This document shows positions 55,929 through 63,921 of a stretch of 64,000 nucleotides of DNA, one piece after another. The DNA is taken from assembly GCF_009882935.1 (NCBI RefSeq), contig NZ_WTVA01000002.1:372001-436000 (forward strand), in the 5' to 3' direction. Numbering within the stretch: position 1 is the first letter of the stretch; each line of letters starts with the position of its first letter. The stretch comes from Sneathiella chungangensis (GTDB lineage Bacteria; Pseudomonadota; Alphaproteobacteria; Sneathiellales; Sneathiellaceae). The position numbers were made by a program, and so were the translations under genes. The notes under the pieces were generated by a model. That model made no database searches. It had not been told where the DNA came from and was given only the letters and a program-made list of their open reading frames with translations.

Positions 55929-56912
55929 ATGGACGAGAAGCCAATCCAAATTCCAACGGAGTTTAAGCGTCGTGAGGACGGATACAGCTGGGCGCTGGTC
56001 ATTTCAAATGCCGTCGTAGTGGCGGCAAGCGGCATAATCGCATGGCACGTAGATACGTGGTGGGCCTATGTAATTGCCTTTGTTCTTGTAGGTGCGCGAG
56101 GCCAGGCTTGCTATATCCTTCAGCATGAGGCCATGCATAATTTGCTGTTTGAAAAGGTGAAGATGAACGAACGCGTTGGCGTTGTTTTATCGGCGTTTCT
56201 GGGCACCCAATTTTACCTCGGCCGCAAAATACACTGGAATCACCATACTAAAGTGGGAGCGGATAGCGACCCGAACCAACTTTTTCACGATGTGACGGAG
56301 CGCCCCCCCGGCTGGAAGATCAGTGCCTTTTTTATTGCCAATTTACTCGGGAGTCGTCTGGTCGCGCTGGTTCAGAGCCTGATTCTGGTTTTCACTGGTT
56401 TTTTTCGCAAAAATGAGCAGAAAAAAAGGAGGAATGCCCCGCCGCGTCTCATTTCCGCTAAGAAATCCCGCGTTGATCTGGTTGCACTTTTCGCGGTTCA
56501 GCTATTGATGTTCATTTGCATAAGCTTGCTTAGTTCTCCCTTTGTCTATGTGTTATTATATGTTCTCCCCCTATCGACTCTAACTTCGTTTTTCGAGCTG
56601 ATGAGATCCTTTTCGGAGCATGTTTTGCCGGGGCAGGCTACCTGTGAAGCGGAGGAGAAACGCCGCTTCTATATGGTGGCGGGGCCGGTTGAGAGATTTT
56701 TTATCAGCCAGTTTGATTTTCACTATCATCATGTTCATCATCTATATCCCAATGTCGTGACCTTTAAGGTGAAGGCTTTGCATGAATGGCTTCTTGAAAA
56801 TGACCCGAATTACACGTCAAAATTTAAGGAGCGCCCCGGATATGTGGGGACGGCGTGGCGTTATATTTGGAACAAGCCGTTTGGCGGATGCGGAGCTGGC
56901 TTTCCCCTATAG
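55929..56912 (+). CDS. Membrane fatty acid desaturase family protein
   Basis: 327 residues from ATG 55929 (weak ribosome site; TTG 55899 upstream is possible). Di-iron membrane desaturase/hydroxylase with three histidine boxes: HEAMH in ILQHEAMHNLLF (about residue 75), HWNHH (about 106) and HYHHVHHLYP (about 276), and four to six hydrophobic segments. Acts on an acyl or isoprenoid lipid; regiospecificity cannot be told. AT-richer than neighbours and followed 39 bases later by a methyltransferase gene. Confidence 0.88.
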   Translation: MDEKPIQIPTEFKRREDGYSWALVISNAVVVAASGIIAWHVDTWWAYVIAFVLVGARGQACYILQHEAMHNLLFEKVKMNERVGVVLSAFLGTQFYLGRKIHWNHHTKVGADSDPNQLFHDVTERPPGWKISAFFIANLLGSRLVALVQSLILVFTGFFRKNEQKKRRNAPPRLISAKKSRVDLVALFAVQLLMFICISLLSSPFVYVLLYVLPLSTLTSFFELMRSFSEHVLPGQATCEAEEKRRFYMVAGPVERFFISQFDFHYHHVHHLYPNVVTFKVKALHEWLLENDPNYTSKFKERPGYVGTAWRYIWNKPFGGCGAGFPL

Positions 56913-56951
56913 GCGAGACACAATTGTAAGACAATTTTAACAGGAGCTGCC

Positions 56952-57728
56952 ATGTTTGTGAAAATAGATCCCCCGGGCACATTTTGCACCTATGAGGCGT
57001 TGCGTGACGCCCTCAAGATAACCGGCGGGGAAACCTTTCTGGAAATTGGGTGTGGCGGCGGATCGATCTCCAAGTTTCTGTGTGATCTGGGTTTGAAAGG
57101 CGTCGGTGTCGACTTTTCGAAGTCGGCGATAGAAATAGCGGAAAAGACATTGGAGTCTGAAATTGCGTCGGGGCAATACAAGTTGGTGCATGGTGACGTA
57201 TTTGATCTGTCGGAAGATTTCACCAAGGTGGATATTGCCTTGAGCTACATGGTGATGGAGCATGTCGAAGACGAAACAGGTTTTATTCAGAAGATTGCCA
57301 AATATGTCCGCCCTGGCGGGAGTATAATCCTGGCTGTTCCCGGGCGGAAGGATCGCTGGTCTGTGGAGGATGAAACCGTCGGACATTTGCGCCGCTATGA
57401 CCGGGGTGATTTACAGGTTGTCATGGATAAATCGGGACTGACCCAAGTGGAAGTCTGGTCAGTTGCCGTTCCGGTTGCAAACATTCTTTTCCATATCGGT
57501 GCCTGGCTGGTGTCACGCAGCACGGAGATGGAGAAAGTTGGACAGAGCCAGCGTGAGCAAACTGAAACCAGTGGAATTCGAGAAATTCCATGGAAGACGG
57601 TTTTCCCGTCATGGGTGCGTCTAATTTTGAACAGGATCACCTTATGGCCGCTGTTTGTCATCCAGAGGTGCTTTTACAGAACAAAGCTGGGCGTTACGAT
57701 GATGGGAATTGGACGTGTGAACGGCTAG
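56952..57728 (+). CDS. Class I SAM-dependent methyltransferase
   Basis: 258 residues, ATG 56952 with AGGAG 6 bases upstream. SAM loop FLEIGCGGGSISKFLCDLG (about residue 30), acidic VGVDFSKSAIEIA, and VDIALSYMVMEHVEDE. The C-terminal part is hydrophobic/basic (VRLILNRITLWPLFVIQRCF), suggesting membrane association and a lipid-like acceptor. Same strand and same AT-rich composition as the desaturase gene. Confidence 0.88.
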   Translation: MFVKIDPPGTFCTYEALRDALKITGGETFLEIGCGGGSISKFLCDLGLKGVGVDFSKSAIEIAEKTLESEIASGQYKLVHGDVFDLSEDFTKVDIALSYMVMEHVEDETGFIQKIAKYVRPGGSIILAVPGRKDRWSVEDETVGHLRRYDRGDLQVVMDKSGLTQVEVWSVAVPVANILFHIGAWLVSRSTEMEKVGQSQREQTETSGIREIPWKTVFPSWVRLILNRITLWPLFVIQRCFYRTKLGVTMMGIGRVNG

Positions 57729-57817
57729 AGATAACGTTTTAGTTTAAGTGAGCGTGCCCGGAAAAATTCAGATGATAACGAATGCGTCTCAAGATAGAGG
57801 CGAAAAAAGAAAAACTA

Positions 57818-59254
57818 ATGGATCCCGAATTTAACGGTCTGGAAGCGCTCGAAGATAGAATCCGGCAGGAACTTGGTTTTCTGAACTATCCGCCGACCAA
57901 TTGGGTCAAGCCGGTTGCGGGGCCGGACGGGGAGCCGGCACTGGACGTCGCGATTATCGGCGGGGGTATGTGCGGCATGGCGGTGGCCTTCGGCCTCAAG
58001 CGCGAAGGGATCCGGAAATTCCGGATATTCGATGCCGCGGACAAAGGGTTCGAAGGGCCCTGGATGACGACCGCGCGAATGAAGACGCTGCGCTCGCCCA
58101 AGCATCTGACCGGGCCGCATATGGGCCTTCCAAATCTCACCTTTCAGGCTTGGTACCGCGCGCAATGGGGGGACGAAGGCTGGCAAGCCCTTGGCTATAT
58201 CCCGCGCGAGGTCTGGATGGACTACTTGCGCTGGTATCGGCATATCCTCTCGATCCGCACAGAGAACAACGTGAGGCTTCAGAAAATAACGCCACAAGAC
58301 GGCCTTTTGCGGCTGCACCTGACCGGACCGGAGGGCGGATTTGAGGTGATGAGCCGCCGTCTTGTGCTGGCGACCGGGCGCGCGGCGTTCGGCGGTACGC
58401 GCCTTCCCGGTGTTTTTCGAGATGTGCCGACGAAATTCATCGCCCATACGGAAGACGAAATTGATTTCGCGGCCCTCAAGGGCAAGCGCCTGCTTGTCGT
58501 TGGCGGGGCGGCCTCGGCGGTGGATAGCGCGGCCGCGGCTCTGGAAGCAGGCGCGAAGGAGGTGCATCTGCTGATGCGGGCCAGGGAGATCCCGCGGCTC
58601 AATAAATTCAAAAACACCGTGTATCCAGGGTATTTTCGGGGTTTTTCCTCGCTTGACGATGAAACGCGCTGGCGTTTCCTGCATCATGGGCTCAGCAGTC
58701 GCGTCGCGGCGCCGCGCCTTTCCATGCTGCGCCTGAAGGAGTTCGATAACTTTCATATTCATACCGGCGTGGAGGTGACGTCGGCTCGCGAGCGGGACAA
58801 CAGGATTTGCCTTGGGACTCGCGACAGGACCTTTGACGGAGATTTTGTCATCCTCGGGACCGGCTATGCGATCGACGTTCGCGAACAGCCGGAACTCGCG
58901 CCCTTTTCAGAGGATATTTTGCTCTGGCAGGATTGCTTTACGCCGCCTGCCGAGATTGCGAATGCGGAGCTGGGGCGCTTTCCCTATTTAGGCCCGGGCT
59001 TCGAGCTGCTGGAAAAAAACAAGGGAAAAGCCTCCTTCCTAAATCGGATACATCTGTTCAACGCCGCGACGACATTGAGCCATGCCGCGGTCAGCAGCGA
59101 CATTCCGGGCGTGAATATCGGTGCGGAACGGCTGGTTAACACACTGGCCGTGCAGTTCTTCACGGAAGGCAAGGACCAGCATCTTCAGGACTTCTACGAC
59201 TATGACGAGCCGGAACTGCTGGGCGATGAATGGCGGGATGAGGAACTGTCCTAG
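57818..59254 (+). CDS. FAD/NAD(P)-dependent oxidoreductase (monooxygenase-like flavoprotein)
   Basis: 478 residues from ATG 57818 (ATG 57782 possible). FAD loop DVAIIGGGMCGMAVAFGLKR (about residue 43) and second dinucleotide loop LLVVGGAASAVDSAAAALEA (about 228), with FVILGTGYAID near residue 345. The pattern fits flavin-containing/lysine-type monooxygenases or reductases. Could use the lipid product of the two genes upstream, but it is separated by 89 bases and has normal GC. Its TAG overlaps the convergent stop of the next gene. Confidence 0.88.
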   Translation: MDPEFNGLEALEDRIRQELGFLNYPPTNWVKPVAGPDGEPALDVAIIGGGMCGMAVAFGLKREGIRKFRIFDAADKGFEGPWMTTARMKTLRSPKHLTGPHMGLPNLTFQAWYRAQWGDEGWQALGYIPREVWMDYLRWYRHILSIRTENNVRLQKITPQDGLLRLHLTGPEGGFEVMSRRLVLATGRAAFGGTRLPGVFRDVPTKFIAHTEDEIDFAALKGKRLLVVGGAASAVDSAAAALEAGAKEVHLLMRAREIPRLNKFKNTVYPGYFRGFSSLDDETRWRFLHHGLSSRVAAPRLSMLRLKEFDNFHIHTGVEVTSARERDNRICLGTRDRTFDGDFVILGTGYAIDVREQPELAPFSEDILLWQDCFTPPAEIANAELGRFPYLGPGFELLEKNKGKASFLNRIHLFNAATTLSHAAVSSDIPGVNIGAERLVNTLAVQFFTEGKDQHLQDFYDYDEPELLGDEWRDEELS

Positions 59255-61863
59255 AATGGTAGGAAGACGGGCGGAATAAAGCGGACGGCGCCCGCGCCTC
59301 GCTTGCCGTTTTCCGAAACATCGCCAATGGCCGCACCGCCATGGGAAAAGCGGATCTGGGCGGAATGAAAATAGATATTCTCCAGGCTGGAAGACGAATT
59401 GATGAAGAAATGCGCGCCATCGCTCCAGCCGATGAAGCGCAGCGGATCGATGGCCCGGGATTTTTCGGCGGATCTGTAGACTTCTGGCTTGCCGAAGGTG
59501 CGCAGAACGAGCGTCCCCGGACCTTCCGCGACTGAGAAAAACATCCGGCCGAATGACATTGCGGTCAAACTGAGGGAAATATGGGTTTGAAGGCGGATCG
59601 TCTCGCTGAAGGCGGCGAGGTTGCCTTGCGAAAAATAGACCCGTTCGCCGTCCTTGAGGTTCCACTCGAGAAATTGCCGGCCCTGTGATGTCTGGATCGA
59701 GATTGTATCGCTGCGGTCCAGATTCGGATCGACCTTGACCATTTTATAGGTGCCGGAAAACAGCCGCCGCAGAATGGCCTTATGTGGCTGCGGCCAGGCA
59801 ATCCCTTGCGAGGAGCCGGAGGGGCTCAGGGCCGGCTTGATATAGAATTGACCATATTCCCCGGGTTTAATGACATACTCGGGATCGAAGCCGCTCCGGA
59901 TATCGGGTTCCGGCATGGTGTCAGAGGGCCGACCGGCGGGCAGCGGTTCGATCGGCAGAGCATTGCCCGTTTCACTCTTGAAGGCGACGCGGGCGAAAAT
60001 ATAGGCGAAACTCTTGATCGCCGCGATGATGAGGATCAGGTTCGCGAGCAGATTGAGGCTCCTGACGGTCCAGAAAACATCGGCAATCGTATTACGGACG
60101 CTGCGCTTCGTTGCGTCCAGCGTCGCGCTCAGATAGAGCTCAATCTCGCGAAGGCGCTTTTCGGCTTCGGCACCGGAAAGGCGGGCAAAATCGGACGTCA
60201 TCGCATGGAGTTTGTCGAGTTGCCGATTTCTCGTGAAATCATAGGCATCGACAAGGGCGATTTTGATTTTCCGCGTCACATGACAGTCGACCTGATGAAT
60301 TTTACAATCCGGAGCTTTCAGGCTCGGCACCTCCTGCACCAGTATCCGGCCTTCCGGATAGACGGCCCTGAACTCCCTATCGACAAAGGCGGGTATTTGT
60401 TTCTTCGAGGTTTTGGCAAGCCTCCGGAAATCCGCCAACATCACGTCCAGCTGTTGTTCCTGCCGGAGAAACGCCCTGTCAACCGCATGGTAGATATCGC
60501 GCTCAAGGTTTGACTCCTCGCCCCGTTGCACGAGGGTTTCCGTGGTTGGCTCATCGCATTCGAACAATCCAGCCCCTTTCTCGGTGCACTCAATTCCATA
60601 GACAGCGTCCTGCGCCCTGGAATCGATTTCCGAGGAAAGCCATAGGCCGATGACGATGCAGATGCCTATGGGGATCCAGCGAAGCACGGTGAAGGTCAAA
60701 TAAGTAGTGAGCATTTTCCGGTTGAATTGGCGGACAAGCGGTATGTTCTGAATAATGGCGAGCGCCAGCAAGCGCAGGAAGATGGCGGTCACGAAAAAAA
60801 GAACAAGAGGATAAGTCGCGAAGAGAAGCGAGAAAAGCGCCTGTGAAAAGGAGACTCCCGACGCCATTTTTGCAAGAGGGTTAAAGGCGGCGATAACCAG
60901 AATGAGACAGGCGATTGCGAATTCAGCGCTTCTTAAATGATGGCCAAATGCGAAAAAGGCGAGGGCGAGAAGCGACGAGGCGCTGATGATGAGGGTCCAT
61001 GCGCGGATATTCTCGTTGGGTTCGGACGCAAGGCTTCGGCTCACCTTTGTGTTGAGAAGGTCAAGATTTGTCATGAACGCGGCCAGGCGCGCATTCCGGG
61101 TTTTCTGAAGCGCCTTAATCCTTTTCTGGATTGCCGCTATTTTCGCTTCATTCTTTTTCTTGTTATCTCTGGCATGATCCAATAGCTCCTCAAGTTTCCT
61201 AACTGCCTTTTTCGCCATCCCACCGAGCTGTTTCATTTTCTCGATGGAGGTTTGCGTGCTGGCAACGAACTGGTTGATCTTTTCGACGTCCTCGCGGGCG
61301 TCTTCAAGCTGTCTGTATAGATCATCGAGACGCCGCGCGGACTGCCAGTAGCTATTGGCGTTTGTCTTCACCACCGCCAGCGCATTGCGCACGTTCGTGT
61401 ATTTCTCGTTGGCTTCGGCGGCTCCCACATCATATTCAGGCAGGATTTCCTTCAGCGTCGCCTCAATGCTTCCGGCGGTCTGGCCGGACTTTGGCTCGAA
61501 ATAATCCGGCGTGATCTGATCTTTCGGATAGACGCTGAGTTCGCTCGGCGGGTTCACGTAAAGCAAGAGGAGAGGGACCAGGGCAATGACAAAAATAACC
61601 TTTTTCCGCAGGAGACAGAGAAGCAGGCCAAGCGCGAAAAGGACCAGATAGACCCAGGTGAAGGGCGGCGTCAAATAATCCGGCGCGATGCTGCTGCCGC
61701 CGAAACAGCCGACGGCGGGAAGGTCGAACAGGGCGGAGATATCGGAAAAATTCAGGCACCAATGGGTGGGCGGCAGGGTTGTTGAAACGGCTGCGGGAAC
61801 CGTGCCCGTCAAGACGATCAACCACAACAGCCGCTGAAATACTCCGTTAAACCGCGAAAACAT
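59251..61863 (-). CDS. Large membrane protein with coiled coil and C-terminal beta-rich domain, function unknown
   Basis: 870 residues; not a named family that I recognise. Visible parts: N-terminal signal/TM (12-30), TMs at about 68-86 and 88-104, coiled coil at about 180-265, four TMs (about 290-308, 314-330, 341-372, 388-410), a soluble charged segment (410-600), one TM (602-624), then a C-terminal domain at about 660-850 rich in short beta strands (MVKVDPNLDRSDTISIQTSQ, DGERVYFSQGNLAAFSE, EGPGTLVLRTFG, IGWSDGAHFFINSSS). The last part resembles AIM24-type domains in pattern; this is inference. Start ATG 61863 has AAGGG upstream. The design suggests an envelope sensor or scaffold. Confidence 0.85.
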   Translation of the reverse strand: MFSRFNGVFQRLLWLIVLTGTVPAAVSTTLPPTHWCLNFSDISALFDLPAVGCFGGSSIAPDYLTPPFTWVYLVLFALGLLLCLLRKKVIFVIALVPLLLLYVNPPSELSVYPKDQITPDYFEPKSGQTAGSIEATLKEILPEYDVGAAEANEKYTNVRNALAVVKTNANSYWQSARRLDDLYRQLEDAREDVEKINQFVASTQTSIEKMKQLGGMAKKAVRKLEELLDHARDNKKKNEAKIAAIQKRIKALQKTRNARLAAFMTNLDLLNTKVSRSLASEPNENIRAWTLIISASSLLALAFFAFGHHLRSAEFAIACLILVIAAFNPLAKMASGVSFSQALFSLLFATYPLVLFFVTAIFLRLLALAIIQNIPLVRQFNRKMLTTYLTFTVLRWIPIGICIVIGLWLSSEIDSRAQDAVYGIECTEKGAGLFECDEPTTETLVQRGEESNLERDIYHAVDRAFLRQEQQLDVMLADFRRLAKTSKKQIPAFVDREFRAVYPEGRILVQEVPSLKAPDCKIHQVDCHVTRKIKIALVDAYDFTRNRQLDKLHAMTSDFARLSGAEAEKRLREIELYLSATLDATKRSVRNTIADVFWTVRSLNLLANLILIIAAIKSFAYIFARVAFKSETGNALPIEPLPAGRPSDTMPEPDIRSGFDPEYVIKPGEYGQFYIKPALSPSGSSQGIAWPQPHKAILRRLFSGTYKMVKVDPNLDRSDTISIQTSQGRQFLEWNLKDGERVYFSQGNLAAFSETIRLQTHISLSLTAMSFGRMFFSVAEGPGTLVLRTFGKPEVYRSAEKSRAIDPLRFIGWSDGAHFFINSSSSLENIYFHSAQIRFSHGGAAIGDVSENGKRGAGAVRFIPPVFLPF

Positions 61864-62166
61864 TTACCCTTTGCCTATCCCATTCGGCGCACTCATTACC
61901 ATTGCCGACAATCGAACAACGCGCGGAGCGGCAAACATAAATCGCCAACCCGCAACGTGACCTTACCATACCCGGCAGGGTTTTCCCTGTAAAATCCGGG
62001 GGCAGCGAAGGGGGCAAATGCGCGGAAATCCAGAAAAGCGTGAGAGCTCGTTAGGCGCATCTTCAGCCCTTACCGTGCAGAGCGATGAGTTGGATTAGGC
62101 GCGGGCGTCGGAACAGTTCATTAGATCGCCAAATTACGAACTCATACGACTTCGGAGGACTAAAAT
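61864..62166. other. Intergenic region upstream of the 870-residue protein gene
   Basis: About 300 bases between divergent genes. GGAGG at 62154-62158 belongs to the small gene at 62167. Otherwise no gene or RNA recognised. Confidence 0.5.
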
Positions 62167-62376
62167 GTGAAAAATCGGAATTTTCAAGGCACAGTTGTTC
62201 GCATCTGGTTTTTTGAATCTGTTTTTGGTGCCTTGTTCAAAGATAATATTACCTTTAGCGACCACACAGAAGAAGAGCGGGGCAAGGGACTCTACGAATT
62301 CGTCAGCGAAAAGGCACTTGTGCAGTACCTTCGGCAGGAAAATCTGCTTGCTGATAATTTCGAAATAGCGGGTTAG
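62167..62376 (+). CDS. Small protein of unknown function (69 residues)
   Basis: Not recognised. GTG 62167 start with GGAGG 8 bases upstream, the strongest ribosome site in the area. The sequence opens with MKNRNFQGTVVRIWFFESVF, then a charged middle (DHTEEERGKGLYEFVSEKAL) and ends NFEIAG; it may be a small soluble fold. An ATG-TGA start-stop pair overlaps the start (62165-62170). A hairpin follows the stop codon. Confidence 0.55.
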   Translation: MKNRNFQGTVVRIWFFESVFGALFKDNITFSDHTEEERGKGLYEFVSEKALVQYLRQENLLADNFEIAG

Positions 62377-62382
62377 AATCAG

Positions 62383-62419
62383 ATAAGCCCTCGGAAACTT
62401 TGTGTTTCCAAGGGCTTAT
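62383..62419. terminator. Hairpin between the small gene and tRNA-Thr
   Basis: ATAAGCCCTCGGAAAC and GTTTCCAAGGGCTTAT pair over 16 bases with one mismatch, around a 5-base loop (TTTGT). It lies after the plus-strand small gene and directly beyond the 3' end of the minus-strand tRNA-Thr gene, so it may terminate both. T-run is weak. Confidence 0.65.
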
Positions 62420-62420
62420 G

Positions 62421-62496
<76 letters not shown>

Positions 62497-62593
62497 GCGA
62501 GGTTGCGCGCAAAATAGTCAGCTTGTCCCGCTTCCACAAGCAAAAAATGCAAGATTTTTGGACCGGTGGCCGGGAACCGTCTTTCGCGGCATA

Positions 62594-63433
62594 TCAGGAT
62601 ATGCGGGACGCCCGGGCCAGCTCGTAAAAGGCGATGGCGGCGGCGTTGGAAACGTTGAGGCTTTCAATCCTGTCGCTTATCGGCAGCCGGGCGAGCAGAT
62701 CACATTTCTCGGCCGTCAGATGACGGAGACCCTTGCCTTCGGAGCCGAGAACGATGGCGACCTTTTCAAGGCCCGCCGCCGCCTGGTCCAGATCCTGCCC
62801 GGCATGGCCGTCAAGGCCGATTCGCCAGAACCCCCGGTCGGCCAGTTGGTCCAGCGCGCGCGACAGATTTCCGACCCGGATCATCGGCACGCTTTCCACG
62901 GCACCCGATGCGGCCTTGGCGAGAACGCCGGTAATCGGTGGCGAATGACGGTCCGGCACAATCAGCGCCTGAATGTTGAACGCCGCGGCGGAGCGCAATA
63001 TCGCCCCGACATTCTGCGGATCCGTTACCTGATCGAGAAGCGCGACGATGAAGGGCCCGGCGGTCTGGCGGTCCGGCAGGTCCTCGATGGCCGGTTCGGC
63101 AAGCGGAGCGGGCAGGAGGGCGATGCCCTGATGGATGGCATTTTCAGGGAGCAGGGCGGCAATCGCCTCTTTTTCAAAAAACTCGGGCGCAATCGTCTCC
63201 TCGATGCGTCCCTTCGTCTCGGGATCGAGCCCCTCGAACTTCGATCTCGTCACGACCAGCCGGCGGAGTTTCCGCTTTGGATTGGCAAGCGCCGCAAGAA
63301 CCGCATGATCGCCGTATAGCCAGTACTCCTCGGTGCCGGACGCCTTGCCGCCGCGGGCGGCGCGATGTCCGACTTTTCCGGCCTGAGCCGATGGTTTCTG
63401 CGGACGGCGATTTGCTTGCTTGCTTCTTGACAT
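62594..63433 (-). CDS. rlmB: 23S rRNA 2'-O-methyltransferase RlmB (TrmH/SpoU family)
   Basis: Methylates G2251 of 23S rRNA. 279 residues from ATG 63433 (TTG 63469 possible). N-terminal basic tail (SRSKQANRRPQKPSA) then the L30e-like substrate domain (EYWLYGDHAVLAALANPKRK) and the SPOUT domain with motif 1 LLDQVTDPQNVGAILRSA, motif 2 IVLGSEGKGLRHL and motif 3 IESLNVSNAAAIAFYEL. The full domain arrangement supports RlmB over other TrmH members. Confidence 0.92.
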   Translation of the reverse strand: MSRSKQANRRPQKPSAQAGKVGHRAARGGKASGTEEYWLYGDHAVLAALANPKRKLRRLVVTRSKFEGLDPETKGRIEETIAPEFFEKEAIAALLPENAIHQGIALLPAPLAEPAIEDLPDRQTAGPFIVALLDQVTDPQNVGAILRSAAAFNIQALIVPDRHSPPITGVLAKAASGAVESVPMIRVGNLSRALDQLADRGFWRIGLDGHAGQDLDQAAAGLEKVAIVLGSEGKGLRHLTAEKCDLLARLPISDRIESLNVSNAAAIAFYELARASRIS

Positions 63434-63487
63434 GGCGTTGCTTATATTGCGCTTCGTATCTTGCAACAAGTCAGCATTTCTAAGTGA

Positions 63488-63532
63488 ACCGAAAAAAATT
63501 GAACAAATCGATCAGATTTGCTCTTTTTCGGT
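63488..63532. repeat. Nested inverted repeat ahead of the tRNA-Tyr promoter
   Basis: ACCGAAAAA (63488-63496) and TTTTTCGGT (63524-63532) are perfect 9-base inverted arms; inside, CAAATC and GATTTG form a second perfect 6-base pair around GATCA. The right arm touches the TTGACT -35 element. May be a cruciform or protein site controlling stable-RNA transcription, or part of the rlmB leader on the other strand. Confidence 0.45.
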
Positions 63533-63559
63533 TGACTTTGTTCGGGAATTTTCGATAGT
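63532..63559 (+). promoter_or_regulatory. Probable promoter of the tRNA-Tyr/tRNA-Gly transcript
   Basis: TTGACT (63532-63537) and GATAGT (63554-63559) are separated by 16 bases, 43 bases before the mature tRNA-Tyr. The -35 is a good match, the -10 has four of six consensus bases. Confidence 0.5.
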
Positions 63560-63601
63560 GCCGGTCACCTTCGGCGCAAGCCGGGGACCTGATGCATGTG
63601 C

Positions 63602-63686
63602 GGAGGGATGCCTGAGTGGTTAAAAGGGACGGACTGTAAATCCGTTGGCTCTGCCTACGTTGGTTCAAATCCAACTCCCTCCACCA
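63602..63686 (+). tRNA. tRNA-Tyr (anticodon GUA)
   Basis: 85 bases including encoded CCA; class II tRNA with a long variable arm. Acceptor GGAGGGA pairs with TCCCTCC; anticodon loop CTGTAAA gives GUA. Leads tRNA-Gly and tuf, a gene order common in bacteria. Confidence 0.97.
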
Positions 63687-63744
63687 TTTGCATGCAGATA
63701 TATATAAGATGTCATGGAGCTGGCATCGGGCAATGTGATACAGG

Positions 63745-63818
63745 GCGGGTGTAGCTCAATGGTAGAGCAGCAGCCTTCCAAGCTGAATACGAGGGTTCGA
63801 TTCCCTTCACCCGCTCCA
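63745..63818 (+). tRNA. tRNA-Gly (anticodon UCC)
   Basis: 74 bases including encoded CCA. Acceptor GCGGGTG pairs with CACCCGC; D arm TAGCTCAATGGTAGAGCA; anticodon loop CTTCCAA gives UCC; T arm AGGGTTCGATTCCCT. Discriminator U as in other tRNA-Gly. Confidence 0.97.
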
Positions 63819-63834
63819 AGCGCCGGTCGGCGCT
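63819..63834 (+). other. Small hairpin between tRNA-Gly and tuf
   Basis: AGCGCC-GGTC-GGCGCT forms a perfect 6-bp stem directly after the CCA of tRNA-Gly. It could be a processing signal or a weak attenuator between the tRNAs and tuf. Confidence 0.35.
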
Positions 63835-63921
63835 CTATAAATAGGCCGGGAAATTATCGATGCCGGGAAACTGAACTTCCGGTGTTTTACACTGAGTATT
63901 TATTGCTTCGGGACGACGGAA

